Shown here one piece after another: positions 21,160-28,925 of a DNA stretch of 38,263 nucleotides. The stretch is from Acidobacteriota bacterium (GTDB lineage Bacteria > Acidobacteriota > Thermoanaerobaculia > Gp7-AA8): the NCBI GenBank assembly GCA_003223645.1, contig QHVT01000014.1, positions 1 through 38,263 on the forward strand. Direction: 5' to 3'. A program made the translations under genes and the position numbers. Position 1 is the stretch's first letter. Every line of letters begins with the position of its first letter. The notes under the pieces were generated by a model, which saw only the letters and a program-made list of their open reading frames with translations, was not told the origin of the DNA and ran no database searches.

Positions 21160-22044
21160 GTCGTCCGGTGGAACAGTCCGCAAGCGTCTTCCCTTCCGAT
21201 GCATTTTCCGGGCGAGCGCGAGACCGCGGAGCTCGCCGGCGATCTTCCCGGGAATCGTCCACGGATGAGCCGCGTGGTAACGCGTGAGGACGTTCTTCGC
21301 GAGCCGGCGCGCGGCGTAGCGCCAGAAGTGGGGGACGTGATGCAGCGCGAAGTAATAGTCGCCGGTGGTGTGCTCGGGGCTCGCGACCGCGCGGTGATCG
21401 CCGAACGTGCGCAATCCGCCGGTGGACAACTTGAGATGATGAATGGAGGCGCGCGGCTCGAACCAGATCGCGCCGCCGGCCACGGCGATGCGCATCGCGA
21501 AGTCGGTCTCGAAGCGATACGCGGCGCCGACGAAGTTCTCGTCGAAGCCGCCGATCTGCAGCGCGCGCGCGCGATCGACGGAGAGATTGCCGGCCATCAC
21601 GTTCGTGATCATCCGGCCGCGGTCGCTGTTGAAGTGAAACTCGAGATCGTCGCCGCCCTCGTCGAAGGACTCTTGATCTTCGCCCGGCTGCAGCACCTGG
21701 CCCGCCACCGCCCAGACATCGTGTTCACGATGCGCGGCGACATGCGCGCCGGCGAGATCGCGCGCGGGGATGAGGTCGTCGTCGAGAAAAAGCACGAGCT
21801 TTGTCTTCGCTGCGAGCAGCGCCTCGTTCATGGCGTGTGGAATGGACGGCTCGGGAAGGCGAAGCCAGTGAATCGTGCCGTCGCGCGACCATTGTTCCAG
21901 CGCTTGCGCGACGTCAGACTGATGATCGCGCGTTTGGTCGGCGATCAAGATCGCATCCGCGCGCGGCTCGAGCGCGAGCAATCGCGCGATCGTCTCCACG
22001 AGGATCGCTCCGCGGTTGTAGGTCGGGATCGCGATCGTGATCAC
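21142..22044 (-). CDS. GT2 glycosyltransferase
   Basis: This is a 300-residue GT-A fold family 2 enzyme. The GTG at 22044 is chosen: GGGGAG sits about 6 nt upstream, and GTG overlaps the TGA of the upstream gene (GTGA). Motifs are ITIAIPTYNRGAILVETI at the N-terminus, IPHAMNEALLAAKTKLVLFL then DDDL (the metal-binding acidic site, about 87-90), NVMAGNLSVDRARAL, and GGFDENFVGAAYRFETDFAMR containing the ED-like acceptor-binding acidic pair. The C-terminus (GLRAS) is encoded by the neighbouring palindromic repeat. Confidence 0.87.
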   Translation of the reverse strand: MITIAIPTYNRGAILVETIARLLALEPRADAILIADQTRDHQSDVAQALEQWSRDGTIHWLRLPEPSIPHAMNEALLAAKTKLVLFLDDDLIPARDLAGAHVAAHREHDVWAVAGQVLQPGEDQESFDEGGDDLEFHFNSDRGRMITNVMAGNLSVDRARALQIGGFDENFVGAAYRFETDFAMRIAVAGGAIWFEPRASIHHLKLSTGGLRTFGDHRAVASPEHTTGDYYFALHHVPHFWRYAARRLAKNVLTRYHAAHPWTIPGKIAGELRGLALARKMHRKGRRLRTVPPDDGLRAS

Positions 22045-23276
22045 GTCTGCTCCCCACCCGCGATGCTCTTCAGCGCCGCGGCCACGCCGTCGACGCCTTC
22101 GGCGTAGCTCCACGTGGCGATGATCTCGCGCGAGCGCTGCGCCATCCGTGCGCGCATCTCCGCGTCGCGCGCGAGCGCGTCGAGATGCGTTGCGAGTGCA
22201 GCGTCGTCGCCGGGCGCGAAGACGTAGCCGTTCTCGCCGTGCCGCACGATGTCGGCCGACGGCCCGCAGCGATCGGTGATGACGATCGGCAGTCCGCAGG
22301 CCATCGCCTCGTTGACGACCGTCGCACGCGGATCGAAGTGTGACGGCAGGACGAACGCGTCGCCCATCGCGTAGTGCTTCGGCAAGTCGGTTTGGTTGAC
22401 GAAGCCGACGAATGCCGCGCGGGACTTTGCCGAGCCTCCCGGCCTCCCGGCCTCCTGGGAGACTGGGAAACTGGGAGGCTCGGAGGCTGGGAGGCCATGG
22501 CTCGCGTAGCGCTCGAGATCTGCGCGCAGCGCGCCGTCGCCGAGAAAGACCGCGATCGCGGGATGGGTCATGCGCGCGAGTGCGCGGAGCAGCGTCATCG
22601 GATCTTTGCGCTCGATCAGTTTGCCGGAGTAAATGACCGCGAGCTCATCGTGCGCGATGCCGTAGCGCTCGCGCATCGCGTCGCGCTCGCCGGGCGCGAA
22701 CGCGCTCCCTTCGACGAAGCGCTCGTTGTCGATCGCCCACGGCAGCGGAAAGAATCGCCGCGGGTCGGCGCGGTAGTGTTTGTAGTAGTCGCCGTTCAAT
22801 TTTCCCGAGATCATGAACGCGCTGGTCATTCCGAACAGCGCACGCATCACAGCGGCGCGCAATTTCGCACGCACCGATTTTTCGTCCGGCACGTAGCTGC
22901 TGTCGCCGTACAGAAAAATCGGAATGCGCGCGACGCGGCAGGCGGCGAAGCCGATCCAGGCGGACAGCCATGCCCATCCGGTCATGAACAGCACAGCGTC
23001 GAAGTTGCCGCGCACGAGCGTGGGCACGAGGCCGGGATTGACGAGCCGAAAGAATCCCTCTCCCCATCCGAAGTTGCGCAGGAAGCGATGGTCGTAACCC
23101 TGCAGCAGCTCGAGGTCCCATCGCAGCGTCGTGCCCATGCCGACGTCGTGGTACGTTTTCGCGCCTTCGGCCGAGCAGAACAACACCGTCAGCTCGATGT
23201 CGGGATGCGCGGCGAGGCGGCGATAAAACGGATCCTGATACTGGATCACGTGCGACGCGACGACGGCGAGTCTCAT
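22041..23276 (-). CDS. GT4 glycosyltransferase with a repeat-encoded insert
   Basis: This is a 411-residue GT-B enzyme. It starts at the ATG at 23276 (MRLAVVASHVIQYQDPFYRR), which overlaps the upstream stop by ATGA. Domain cues are LFMTGWAWLSAWIGF, IPIFLYGDSSYVPDE, PWAIDNERF (a PxxxD-type segment), AVIYSGKLIERKDPMTLLRA (start of the nucleotide-sugar domain), AFVGFVNQTDLPKHYAMGDA, and FDPRATVVNEAMACGLPIVI (E..E-type motif). Between LERYASHGL and AFVGF lies about 25 residues rich in Pro, Ser and Gly (PASEPPSFPVSQEAGRPGGS), encoded by a GCCTCC-type palindrome. In relatives this position is a short loop before the strand of the FVGFV segment, so the insert probably forms an exposed loop. Confidence 0.88.
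   Translation of the reverse strand: MRLAVVASHVIQYQDPFYRRLAAHPDIELTVLFCSAEGAKTYHDVGMGTTLRWDLELLQGYDHRFLRNFGWGEGFFRLVNPGLVPTLVRGNFDAVLFMTGWAWLSAWIGFAACRVARIPIFLYGDSSYVPDEKSVRAKLRAAVMRALFGMTSAFMISGKLNGDYYKHYRADPRRFFPLPWAIDNERFVEGSAFAPGERDAMRERYGIAHDELAVIYSGKLIERKDPMTLLRALARMTHPAIAVFLGDGALRADLERYASHGLPASEPPSFPVSQEAGRPGGSAKSRAAFVGFVNQTDLPKHYAMGDAFVLPSHFDPRATVVNEAMACGLPIVITDRCGPSADIVRHGENGYVFAPGDDAALATHLDALARDAEMRARMAQRSREIIATWSYAEGVDGVAAALKSIAGGEQT
22434..22495. repeat. GCCTCCC-type palindrome inside a GT4 gene, reading frame kept
   Basis: The left arm 22434-22456 (GCCTCCCGGCCTCCCGGCCT, then CCT) and the right arm 22473-22495 pair as reverse complements at 19 of 23 positions. The loop contains GAGACTGGGAAACT. 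It is the same repeat style as the outer arms at 20981-21159. It is read through without a stop in the glycosyltransferase frame. Confidence 0.85.
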
Positions 23277-24163
23277 CGGCCGAGGAGGAGCGAGGCCCAC
23301 GCGCGCCAATGTAGCGGATTGCGCGCGATCGCGCGCAGCGCGTACGACCGCCACGCGCGGTTGCCGCGGCGCAACAGGCAGCGCGCGATGAAGTACAGCC
23401 CCGCCGCTTCGTCGCGCGGCTTCGCGTTGCGCGACGGCTGTACGCGTGCTGCCTCCGCGAGCAGCGTCGCTTCGTCGCCGCCGTCGCGCAACTCGATCGC
23501 GATCTCCGTCAGCCGCTCCTGCTCGGCGCGATGCAGGCTGCTGATCGAGCGCGGCTCGATCGTCGCTTCGTACAGCACGTCGTCGAGAATCGCGAACGTT
23601 CCGCGCCGTGCGAGGCGGATCCAGAAATCGAGGTCCTGCGCGAAGCGGAATTGCGCGCGATAGCCGCCGGCCGCGTCGTAGTCCGCCTTGCGGAACATTG
23701 CCGACGCGTGATGCGGAATGCCGCGAATCGTCGCGCGACCGGCGTGCAGCACGCTGAGATGAATCGCGTCGCCGTCCGCCTCGGCGATGTACAACTCTTC
23801 GCCGCCCGGTCCGCGAAATCGCGTCGCGCTGGCGACGAGCACGTGATCGCCGATCGCGGCGAGCTGCTTCGCGAAGCGTTCCGGATGCGAGCGGTCGCCG
23901 CAGTCGTGTCGCGCGATCACGTCGCCTGTCGCTTCGGCGCAGCCGCGAATCAATGCGCGCGTGAGTCCCGCGTTCGGTTGGGGGATGACGCGCAGGCGCG
24001 GATCGTCGAACGCTGCGAGGATCGACGGCGTCTCGTCGGTCGATCCGTCGTCGATAACGATCAGCTCGAAGTCGCGCTCCGTCTGCGCGGCGATGCTCTC
24101 CAGCGTCGCGGGCAATCGCGCCGCGCCGTTGTAGACCGCCATGACCACGGAGATCTTCGGCAT
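23273..24163 (-). CDS. GT2 glycosyltransferase (second gene of a duplicated pair)
   Basis: This is a 296-residue GT-A enzyme. It starts at the ATG at 24163 (MPKISVVMAVYNGAARLPAT), 8 bp after the upstream stop. Motifs are VVMAVYNGAARLPATLESIA (6-25), VIDDGSTDETPSIL, VIARHDCGDRSHPERF (the DXD-like site here reads HDCGD), and GGYRAQFRFAQDLDFWIRLA with the acidic pair QDLDFW. The C-terminal 100 residues are helical and Arg/Ala-rich (RCLLRRGNRAWRSYALRAIA). The pseudogene at 25163-25644 is its near neighbour copy. The stop overlaps the next start (ATGA). Confidence 0.88.
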   Translation of the reverse strand: MPKISVVMAVYNGAARLPATLESIAAQTERDFELIVIDDGSTDETPSILAAFDDPRLRVIPQPNAGLTRALIRGCAEATGDVIARHDCGDRSHPERFAKQLAAIGDHVLVASATRFRGPGGEELYIAEADGDAIHLSVLHAGRATIRGIPHHASAMFRKADYDAAGGYRAQFRFAQDLDFWIRLARRGTFAILDDVLYEATIEPRSISSLHRAEQERLTEIAIELRDGGDEATLLAEAARVQPSRNAKPRDEAAGLYFIARCLLRRGNRAWRSYALRAIARNPLHWRAWASLLLGR

Positions 24164-24170
24164 CGCGTGA

Positions 24171-25127
24171 CTATGCTCGCACGCGGTCTGCGATCGCCGC
24201 GAGCTTTCCCGCGGCGCTCCATCCGACCACGCGTGCGAGCGCGGCGTACACGCGGAACTGCACCCGATCGCGATCCGCACCGGAGGCATCGCGCGCGAGA
24301 TCGAACAAACGTTCCGACTCGTTCGCGAGTCCCGCTGCGCCGCATTGACGCGCGAGCAGGAACAGCTCGCGCGAGAAGTGGCGCATCTCCGGCGTATCGA
24401 TCGCGACTCCAGCGCGCCACGCGTGCCAGAAAATTTTCTCGTGCGCCGCCGCGCGGTCGCGGTACGCGGCCACGTTCGTTCCGCCCGACGCGACCGGCTG
24501 ATGGTGCGAGCGAACTTCCGCGAGAACCTCGTCGACGAAACAGAGGCGCACGCCGAGGGCGGCGACGCGCGCGTCGTACTCCCAGTCCTCCTCGACGCGC
24601 AGCGGCAGCCACGGACCGGCGGCGTCGAGCACGGTCGCGCGATACAGCGGCGTGTGTGTCGTCCACCAGCGCGACTGCAGCATCGCCGGAAACATCGTCT
24701 CGATCCGCTCGCCCGTGCGTCCCCACGCGGTAGGAACGAGCGTGCCGTCGCGCCGCCGCCATTGCGTCCTTCCGTACGCGACGGCGCACTCCGGGTTCGT
24801 GCGCAACGCCGCGACCTGCAACTCGAATTTGCGCGGCAGCAGCACGTCGTCACTGTCGAGGTGCTGACGAAATTCTCCGCGCGAGAGCCGCCGTCCCGCT
24901 TCGCGCGCCGCTCCCGCGCCGCCGTTCGCCTGACGCACGATGTGAATCTCCGGATGCGCGCGCGCGAGCTCTCTGGCCACGTCGCCCGTTTCGTCGGTCG
25001 ATCCGTCATCGATGATGATGATCTCGATCGGCCGGTACGTCTGCGCGATCACACTCGCCACCGCCTCACGCAGCATCGCCGCGCGATTGTGCACGGGGAT
25101 GATCGTGGTCACGAGATCGGGAATCAT
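24171..25127 (-). CDS. GT2 glycosyltransferase (first gene of a duplicated pair, copy 1)
   Basis: This is a 318-residue GT-A enzyme. Motifs are VTTIIPVHNRAAMLREAVAS (6-25), IIIIDDGSTDETGDV, GGAGAAREAGRRLSRGEFRQ then HLDSDD (metal-binding DSDD, about 90-93), and VEEDWEYDARVAALG (catalytic-type acidic pair EEDWE). The C-terminal third is helical (EMRHFSRELFLLARQCGAAG). It has the same length as, and very similar sequence to, the gene at 25626-26582, marking a tandem duplication. The next gene starts 8 bp downstream of its stop. Confidence 0.9.
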   Translation of the reverse strand: MIPDLVTTIIPVHNRAAMLREAVASVIAQTYRPIEIIIIDDGSTDETGDVARELARAHPEIHIVRQANGGAGAAREAGRRLSRGEFRQHLDSDDVLLPRKFELQVAALRTNPECAVAYGRTQWRRRDGTLVPTAWGRTGERIETMFPAMLQSRWWTTHTPLYRATVLDAAGPWLPLRVEEDWEYDARVAALGVRLCFVDEVLAEVRSHHQPVASGGTNVAAYRDRAAAHEKIFWHAWRAGVAIDTPEMRHFSRELFLLARQCGAAGLANESERLFDLARDASGADRDRVQFRVYAALARVVGWSAAGKLAAIADRVRA

Positions 25128-25160
25128 TCAAGGAAGTGTAGCTGCACGGTGGAGCTGGGA

Positions 25161-25256
25161 CTTTAGTCCGCCGGATCATCTCGGCGGGTTAAAGCCAATG
25201 GCCTTAAGTTTGACGCGAGTTCGCCCCTCACCCGGCCTTCGGCCACCCTCTCCCCG
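25161..25256. repeat. Two palindromic repeats that truncate a GT2 copy
   Basis: CTTTAGTCCGCC (25161-25172) and GGCGGGTTAAAG (25183-25194) form an imperfect hairpin around GGATCATCTC. At 25224-25256 lies CCCCTCACCCGGCCTTCGGC continuing CACCCTCTCCCCG, a second, GC-rich palindromic repeat of a style widespread in bacterial genomes. Together they replace what would have been the C-terminal half of the GT2 pseudogene. Confidence 0.8.
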
Positions 25257-25644
25257 GACGCGACGTAGAGAGTCTCGCCTTCCGGGCCGGCGTACCGCGC
25301 GGAGCAGGAGACCAGAACGACTTCGTCGTTTCGCAGCGCGGCGAGCTGTTGCTGAAAACGTCCAGGCATCGATGTGTCGCCGCAGTCATGCCTTGCGATG
25401 ACGTCCGCGAGTGCTGCCGCGCAGCCGGTGATCAGCGCGCGCGTGAGGCCGCGATTCTCCTGCGTGATCACGCGCATACGCGCGCGGCGTAGTCGCGAAG
25501 AATGGCGAGTGTCGCGTCCGTGGACCCATCGTCAACGACGATCAATTCGAAATCGGATTCGGTCTGCGCGAGGATGCTGTTCAGCGTCCGCGCTAGCCGC
25601 GCGGCGCCGTTGTACACCGGCATCACTACCGAGATCTTCGCCAT
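25163..25644 (-). pseudogene. GT2 glycosyltransferase pseudogene (copy 2 of the second pair member)
   Basis: From the ATG at 25644 the minus strand reads MAKISVVMPVYNGAARLART, then VDDGSTDATLAILRDYAAR, closely matching the intact gene at 23273-24163. At about 25480 the frame is lost by a one-base shift (the original frame meets TGA at 25468-25470) and continues in the neighbouring frame as MRVITQENRGLTRALITGCA, then VIARHDCGDTSMPGRFQQQL. After YAGPEGETLYVASGE the homology ends in the palindromic repeats at 25161-25256. So the copy has both a frameshift and a truncation of roughly its C-terminal half. The start overlaps the end of the 25626-26582 gene. Confidence 0.88.
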
Positions 25645-26582
25645 CGCAGCCTGTCGGACATCGTAGCGAGCTTACCGGCGGCATTCCAGCCGATCGTCCG
25701 CGCCAGCGCTGCGTACGCGCGGAACTGGATGCGCGCGCTGTCTGCTCCTGACGCCTTACGCGCGAGCTCGAACAACAGCTTCGATTCCGACGCCAACCCC
25801 CCGGCGCCGCACTGGCGCGCGAGGAGAAAGAGCTCGCGTGCGAAGTGCCGCATCTCGGGTTGCGCATCGGTGATGCCCGCGCTTCGCGCGTGTTCGTAGA
25901 TGCGCGCGTGCGCGGTCGCACGATCGCGCAGCAGCGCCGGCTCGAGGCCGCGTCCGGAAAGCTGTCCGGAGCCGTGCTCGCGCACTTCGCAAACCCACGC
26001 CGGAACGTGATGGAGCCGCACATCGAGCGACGCTACGTGTGCGTCGAACTCCCAATCCTCTTCCATGCGCAGGGCCAGCCATGGCACCGCGAACCCGAAG
26101 CGATACAACGGTGACGGCGTGTCCCACCATCTCGATTGCAGCATCGTCGGAAACATCGTTTCGATCACCTCGCCGCTGCGCTTCCAGGGTGCGGACGGCA
26201 CGCTGCCGTCGCGAAAGCGCATCCGCGTCCATCCGTACGACACGCCGCATTCGGGATGTGCGTTCAAGCCTTCCACTTGCGATTCGAATTTTCGAGGCTC
26301 GAGCACGTCATCGCTGTCGAGATGCTGCAGGAAGTTGCCGCGCGCGATGCGACGTCCCGCTTCGCGTGCAGCGCCCGGCCCGCCGTTCGCCTGGCGAATC
26401 GCCCGGATTTCCGAATGTTCGCGCGCGAGCTCCGCGATCACGCCGGGCGTGTCGTCGGTCGAGCCGTCGTCGATGATGATGATCTCGATCGGCCGGTAGG
26501 TTTGCGCGAGGACGCTGGCGACTGCCTCGCGCAACATCGACGCTCGATTGAAAACCGGGATAAGCGTCGAGACGAGGCTCAC
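25626..26582 (-). CDS. GT2 glycosyltransferase (first gene of a duplicated pair, copy 2)
   Basis: This is a 318-residue GT-A enzyme, a paralogue of the 24171-25127 gene with the same length and motif order: VSTLIPVFNRASMLREAVAS, IIIIDDGSTDDTPGVI, GGPGAAREAGRRIARGNFLQ then HLDSDD, and MEEDWEFDAHVASLD. Its start is a GTG at 26582 overlapping the stop of the upstream gene (GTGA). Differences are scattered, and many lie in the acceptor half, so the two copies may have different acceptor specificity. Unlike copy 1, its downstream partner is a pseudogene. Confidence 0.9.
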   Translation of the reverse strand: MSLVSTLIPVFNRASMLREAVASVLAQTYRPIEIIIIDDGSTDDTPGVIAELAREHSEIRAIRQANGGPGAAREAGRRIARGNFLQHLDSDDVLEPRKFESQVEGLNAHPECGVSYGWTRMRFRDGSVPSAPWKRSGEVIETMFPTMLQSRWWDTPSPLYRFGFAVPWLALRMEEDWEFDAHVASLDVRLHHVPAWVCEVREHGSGQLSGRGLEPALLRDRATAHARIYEHARSAGITDAQPEMRHFARELFLLARQCGAGGLASESKLLFELARKASGADSARIQFRAYAALARTIGWNAAGKLATMSDRLRWRRSR

Positions 26583-27538
26583 CGCGCGAGACCTTTGAGG
26601 CGCGCGATCCGCTCCACGGCCGGGATCTTCTCGATCTCGCGGTAACGCGCGACGGCCGGAGCCGCATCACCGAGGTTCTTTTCCGGCTGAGGAGCATGCC
26701 AAAGATGAATCAGCGGAACTGATCCGTGCCTCTGCACTTTGCGCGTCGAAGCACGATCCCAGAAATCGTTGTCTTCGCCTCCCCAGCCGATGAACTCCTC
26801 GTCGTAGCCGCCGATGTCGAAGTATGCGGATCGCCGTGCCACGACGGATCCGCCCTGCGTGTTCTCGACGATGCGTTCCGGCGGTTCTTCGAACGACGCC
26901 TCGGAACCGCGAACATAAAACAGAAAACGAATTAGATTCGCGAAGTCGTAACCCGCGTCGATCGCCTTCGCGGCTGTCGCGGCGTAGTCGCGCGGAACGA
27001 CGACGTCGTTGTCATGAAGGATCAGCACGTCGCCGCGCGCGAGGCGCGCTCCGCTGTTGAACGCGCGCGAGCGGTTGTACGGTTGGGACACATCGACCGG
27101 CGTGTGAAGGTAACGAACGCCCCGGGACAGATGTTGCCGCGCCTCCTGCTGCGGGGACTGTTCGACGACGACGCATTCGACCGGCACGCCGCGCTGCCCC
27201 GCGATCGAGCGAATCGTGTTCAAGAGGTGGGGCAGGCGTGCGACGCCGCGATGTCCGATGATGAAAGAAACGCGCGGCGTTTCCGTTTCGGCGAGGTTCT
27301 CTTCGAGCGCAAGCGGCCACTGCGCGAACGCGGTCCGCAGCAAACGCCGCCCCGTCGACGGAAACACGTTGGCGATATGCAGATCGGACGTCCACCGCCA
27401 GTCGCAACGCACGCCATCGCCGTCGATGTCGACCGAATCGTGCCGGTTGCGAATGTGTGTCCAGTTGCGGCGCAAGCGCAGTTCAAACGGGATCCAGTCG
27501 TAGACCATGGCTCCGACTTTATGTCGAAGAGTACTCAT
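26579..27538 (-). CDS. Family 2-like glycosyltransferase with a galactosyltransferase-type C-terminal motif
   Basis: This is a 319-residue protein from the ATG at 27538 (MSTLRHKVGAMVYDWIPFEL), which overlaps the stop of the upstream GT-C gene by one base (TGATG). An N-terminal region of ~90 residues, not recognised, contains WRWTSDLHIANVFPSTGRRL. The catalytic GT-A domain follows: VSFIIGHRGVARLPHLLNTI, NRSRAFNSGARLARGDVLIL then HDNDVV (metal-binding DND). The Glyco_transf_7C-type motif GGYDEEFIGWGGEDNDFWDR comes next, then HLWHAPQPEKN. This arrangement is seen in beta-1,4-galactosyltransferase-like and chondroitin-synthase-like enzymes. The sugar is not predictable. Confidence 0.83.
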   Translation of the reverse strand: MSTLRHKVGAMVYDWIPFELRLRRNWTHIRNRHDSVDIDGDGVRCDWRWTSDLHIANVFPSTGRRLLRTAFAQWPLALEENLAETETPRVSFIIGHRGVARLPHLLNTIRSIAGQRGVPVECVVVEQSPQQEARQHLSRGVRYLHTPVDVSQPYNRSRAFNSGARLARGDVLILHDNDVVVPRDYAATAAKAIDAGYDFANLIRFLFYVRGSEASFEEPPERIVENTQGGSVVARRSAYFDIGGYDEEFIGWGGEDNDFWDRASTRKVQRHGSVPLIHLWHAPQPEKNLGDAAPAVARYREIEKIPAVERIARLKGLAR

Positions 27539-28815
27539 CAGAAGTGCGACTGAATCCGTTCCGCGAACCGATCCGTGCAGCGCGCGAGCTCTCCGTCCGT
27601 CCAGGACCAAAGACGCTCCGGGTGTTGATCGATCGAATTCGGGATCCAGTCGAAGCCGCAGGGGGCGAAGAATGCGCCGAGGAAGTGCACGTAAAAGGCG
27701 AACAACGCGGCGATCGCGAGGATTGCGTAGTTGGGGCGCGCCTTCATGAAGTACCGCTCCCATCCAACAGCCAGGAGAATTGCGAGAAACGGCACCAGCT
27801 CAGTGAGCAGCCGGTATCCGAACGAATATCCTCCCCACCAACTGTACCACTTGGCATAAACCGTGATCGTCGCCACGATGCCGAGGCTCATTGCAGTCAG
27901 CAGAGGATCGCGAAGCGGACGCGCGAGCACGGCGAACAGCATCAGAATGCTGAAGAGAAATGGCGGCGTGAAGATGAGAAGCCCTCGCGACGGGCTGAAG
28001 AACAATCCAGCCACGCCCGCAAAAAAATGACCGAGGAACCAGTTGCCGGCCGGATATTGACCGAGCGTCGTCACGGTTCCCCAATAGTGATACGAGTACC
28101 AGGCCATCAAGGCCGCCGGGATTGCCGCGACCGCGCAAAACGGCAGAAAGACGCGGCGGTGCGACCACAGGACGTACAACGCGAGCGGCGCGACGAGAAG
28201 AAGATTCATCGGCCGATTGAACACGGCGAAGCCGAGTGGAAGCCCCGCGAGCGCAATGGAGACGCGGTCGCCGCGCGCGAAGAGCCATAGTCCAATCGTG
28301 ATGAACAGGAGCGAAGGCCCATGTTGCCACATTCCGCGCGCGGCGACGCTCATCGCCGTCGTCCCCATCGCATAGAGAATCGTCGCGCCGATCGCAATCG
28401 AACGACGCGTGACCATGCGAGAAACCGCAAGGAAGAAAACTACGACCGAAGTTGCGACGACGAAGCTCGCGGAGACCATCGACAACATCGAGCGATGCAT
28501 GCTGTCGAGAGGAACGCCCTGCCACCGCGCGATTGCATATGCTGGAACGTTGAAGAATCCGGGAACGATCGGATAGCCGGATACGAGGTGTCCGTTCAGC
28601 CGGTAAAACCACCACGATCCCGGTTCCTCGAGACCGTCGAAATACAAACTGTGATTGCGTTCCAGCGCCAGCGGCAGCAACTCGGCCGGCGTCGTATCGC
28701 CGCCGGCCGACCAGATTCGATATCGATAGTTGTATAGATAAGCGCAAAGCGAGAGCACGAAGAGCGCCGCCGCGATCCAGCCCCGATGAATGGTGCTCAG
28801 TTTTGCCATGACCAC
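27538..28815 (-). CDS. GT-C-like multi-pass membrane protein (possible lipid-linked sugar transferase)
   Basis: This is a 425-residue inner-membrane protein with about ten helices. The N-terminus (LSTIHRGWIAAALFVLSLCA) leads into a periplasmic loop with SAGGDTTPAELLPLALERNH, where the acidic D in GGDTTP may be the GT-C catalytic position. Other loops carry YPIVPGFFNVPAYAI, RGMWQHGPSLLF and YSWWGGYSFGYRLLTELVPF, the last resembling a family 39-type signature. The start is GTG at 28815 (GAGG 8 nt upstream) or ATG at 28809. The gene overlaps a 42-codon ORF upstream and the next glycosyltransferase downstream, so it is part of a tightly coupled run. Possible role: periplasmic addition of a sugar from a polyprenyl carrier (inference). 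Confidence 0.72.
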   Translation of the reverse strand: MVMAKLSTIHRGWIAAALFVLSLCAYLYNYRYRIWSAGGDTTPAELLPLALERNHSLYFDGLEEPGSWWFYRLNGHLVSGYPIVPGFFNVPAYAIARWQGVPLDSMHRSMLSMVSASFVVATSVVVFFLAVSRMVTRRSIAIGATILYAMGTTAMSVAARGMWQHGPSLLFITIGLWLFARGDRVSIALAGLPLGFAVFNRPMNLLLVAPLALYVLWSHRRVFLPFCAVAAIPAALMAWYSYHYWGTVTTLGQYPAGNWFLGHFFAGVAGLFFSPSRGLLIFTPPFLFSILMLFAVLARPLRDPLLTAMSLGIVATITVYAKWYSWWGGYSFGYRLLTELVPFLAILLAVGWERYFMKARPNYAILAIAALFAFYVHFLGAFFAPCGFDWIPNSIDQHPERLWSWTDGELARCTDRFAERIQSHF

Positions 28816-28925
28816 GCTCGCGCCTCATCGTGGCGCGTGTAAAAAATCTTGCGACGAACGAACAGCAGGACAACTACGACGACAAGAAACATCAACGCGC
28901 CGGCGATCGAGAGAGCGAGCGTCAT
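28797..28925 (-). CDS. 42-residue single-span membrane protein (small ORF)
   Basis: This small ORF fills what would otherwise be a 106-bp gap. The ATG at 28923-28925 overlaps the TGA of the upstream GT2 gene (ATGA), the same coupling used throughout this run, and its TGA (28797-28799) lies inside the start of the GT-C gene in another frame. The product begins MTLALSIAGALMFLVVVVVL, a strong membrane helix, followed by LFVRRKIFYTRHDEARAWSW: a basic stop-transfer patch and a short cytoplasmic tail. No family is recognised. It could be an accessory subunit of the neighbouring membrane transferase. Support is the overlap pattern and the protein-like composition; no ribosome-binding site is evident. 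Confidence 0.6.
   Translation of the reverse strand: MTLALSIAGALMFLVVVVVLLFVRRKIFYTRHDEARAWSWQN

Noticed and set aside
23273-25009. 578-residue fused glycosyltransferase
   Set aside because: Its N-terminal half is another frame of the 24171-25127 GT2 gene. The real gene starts at 24163.
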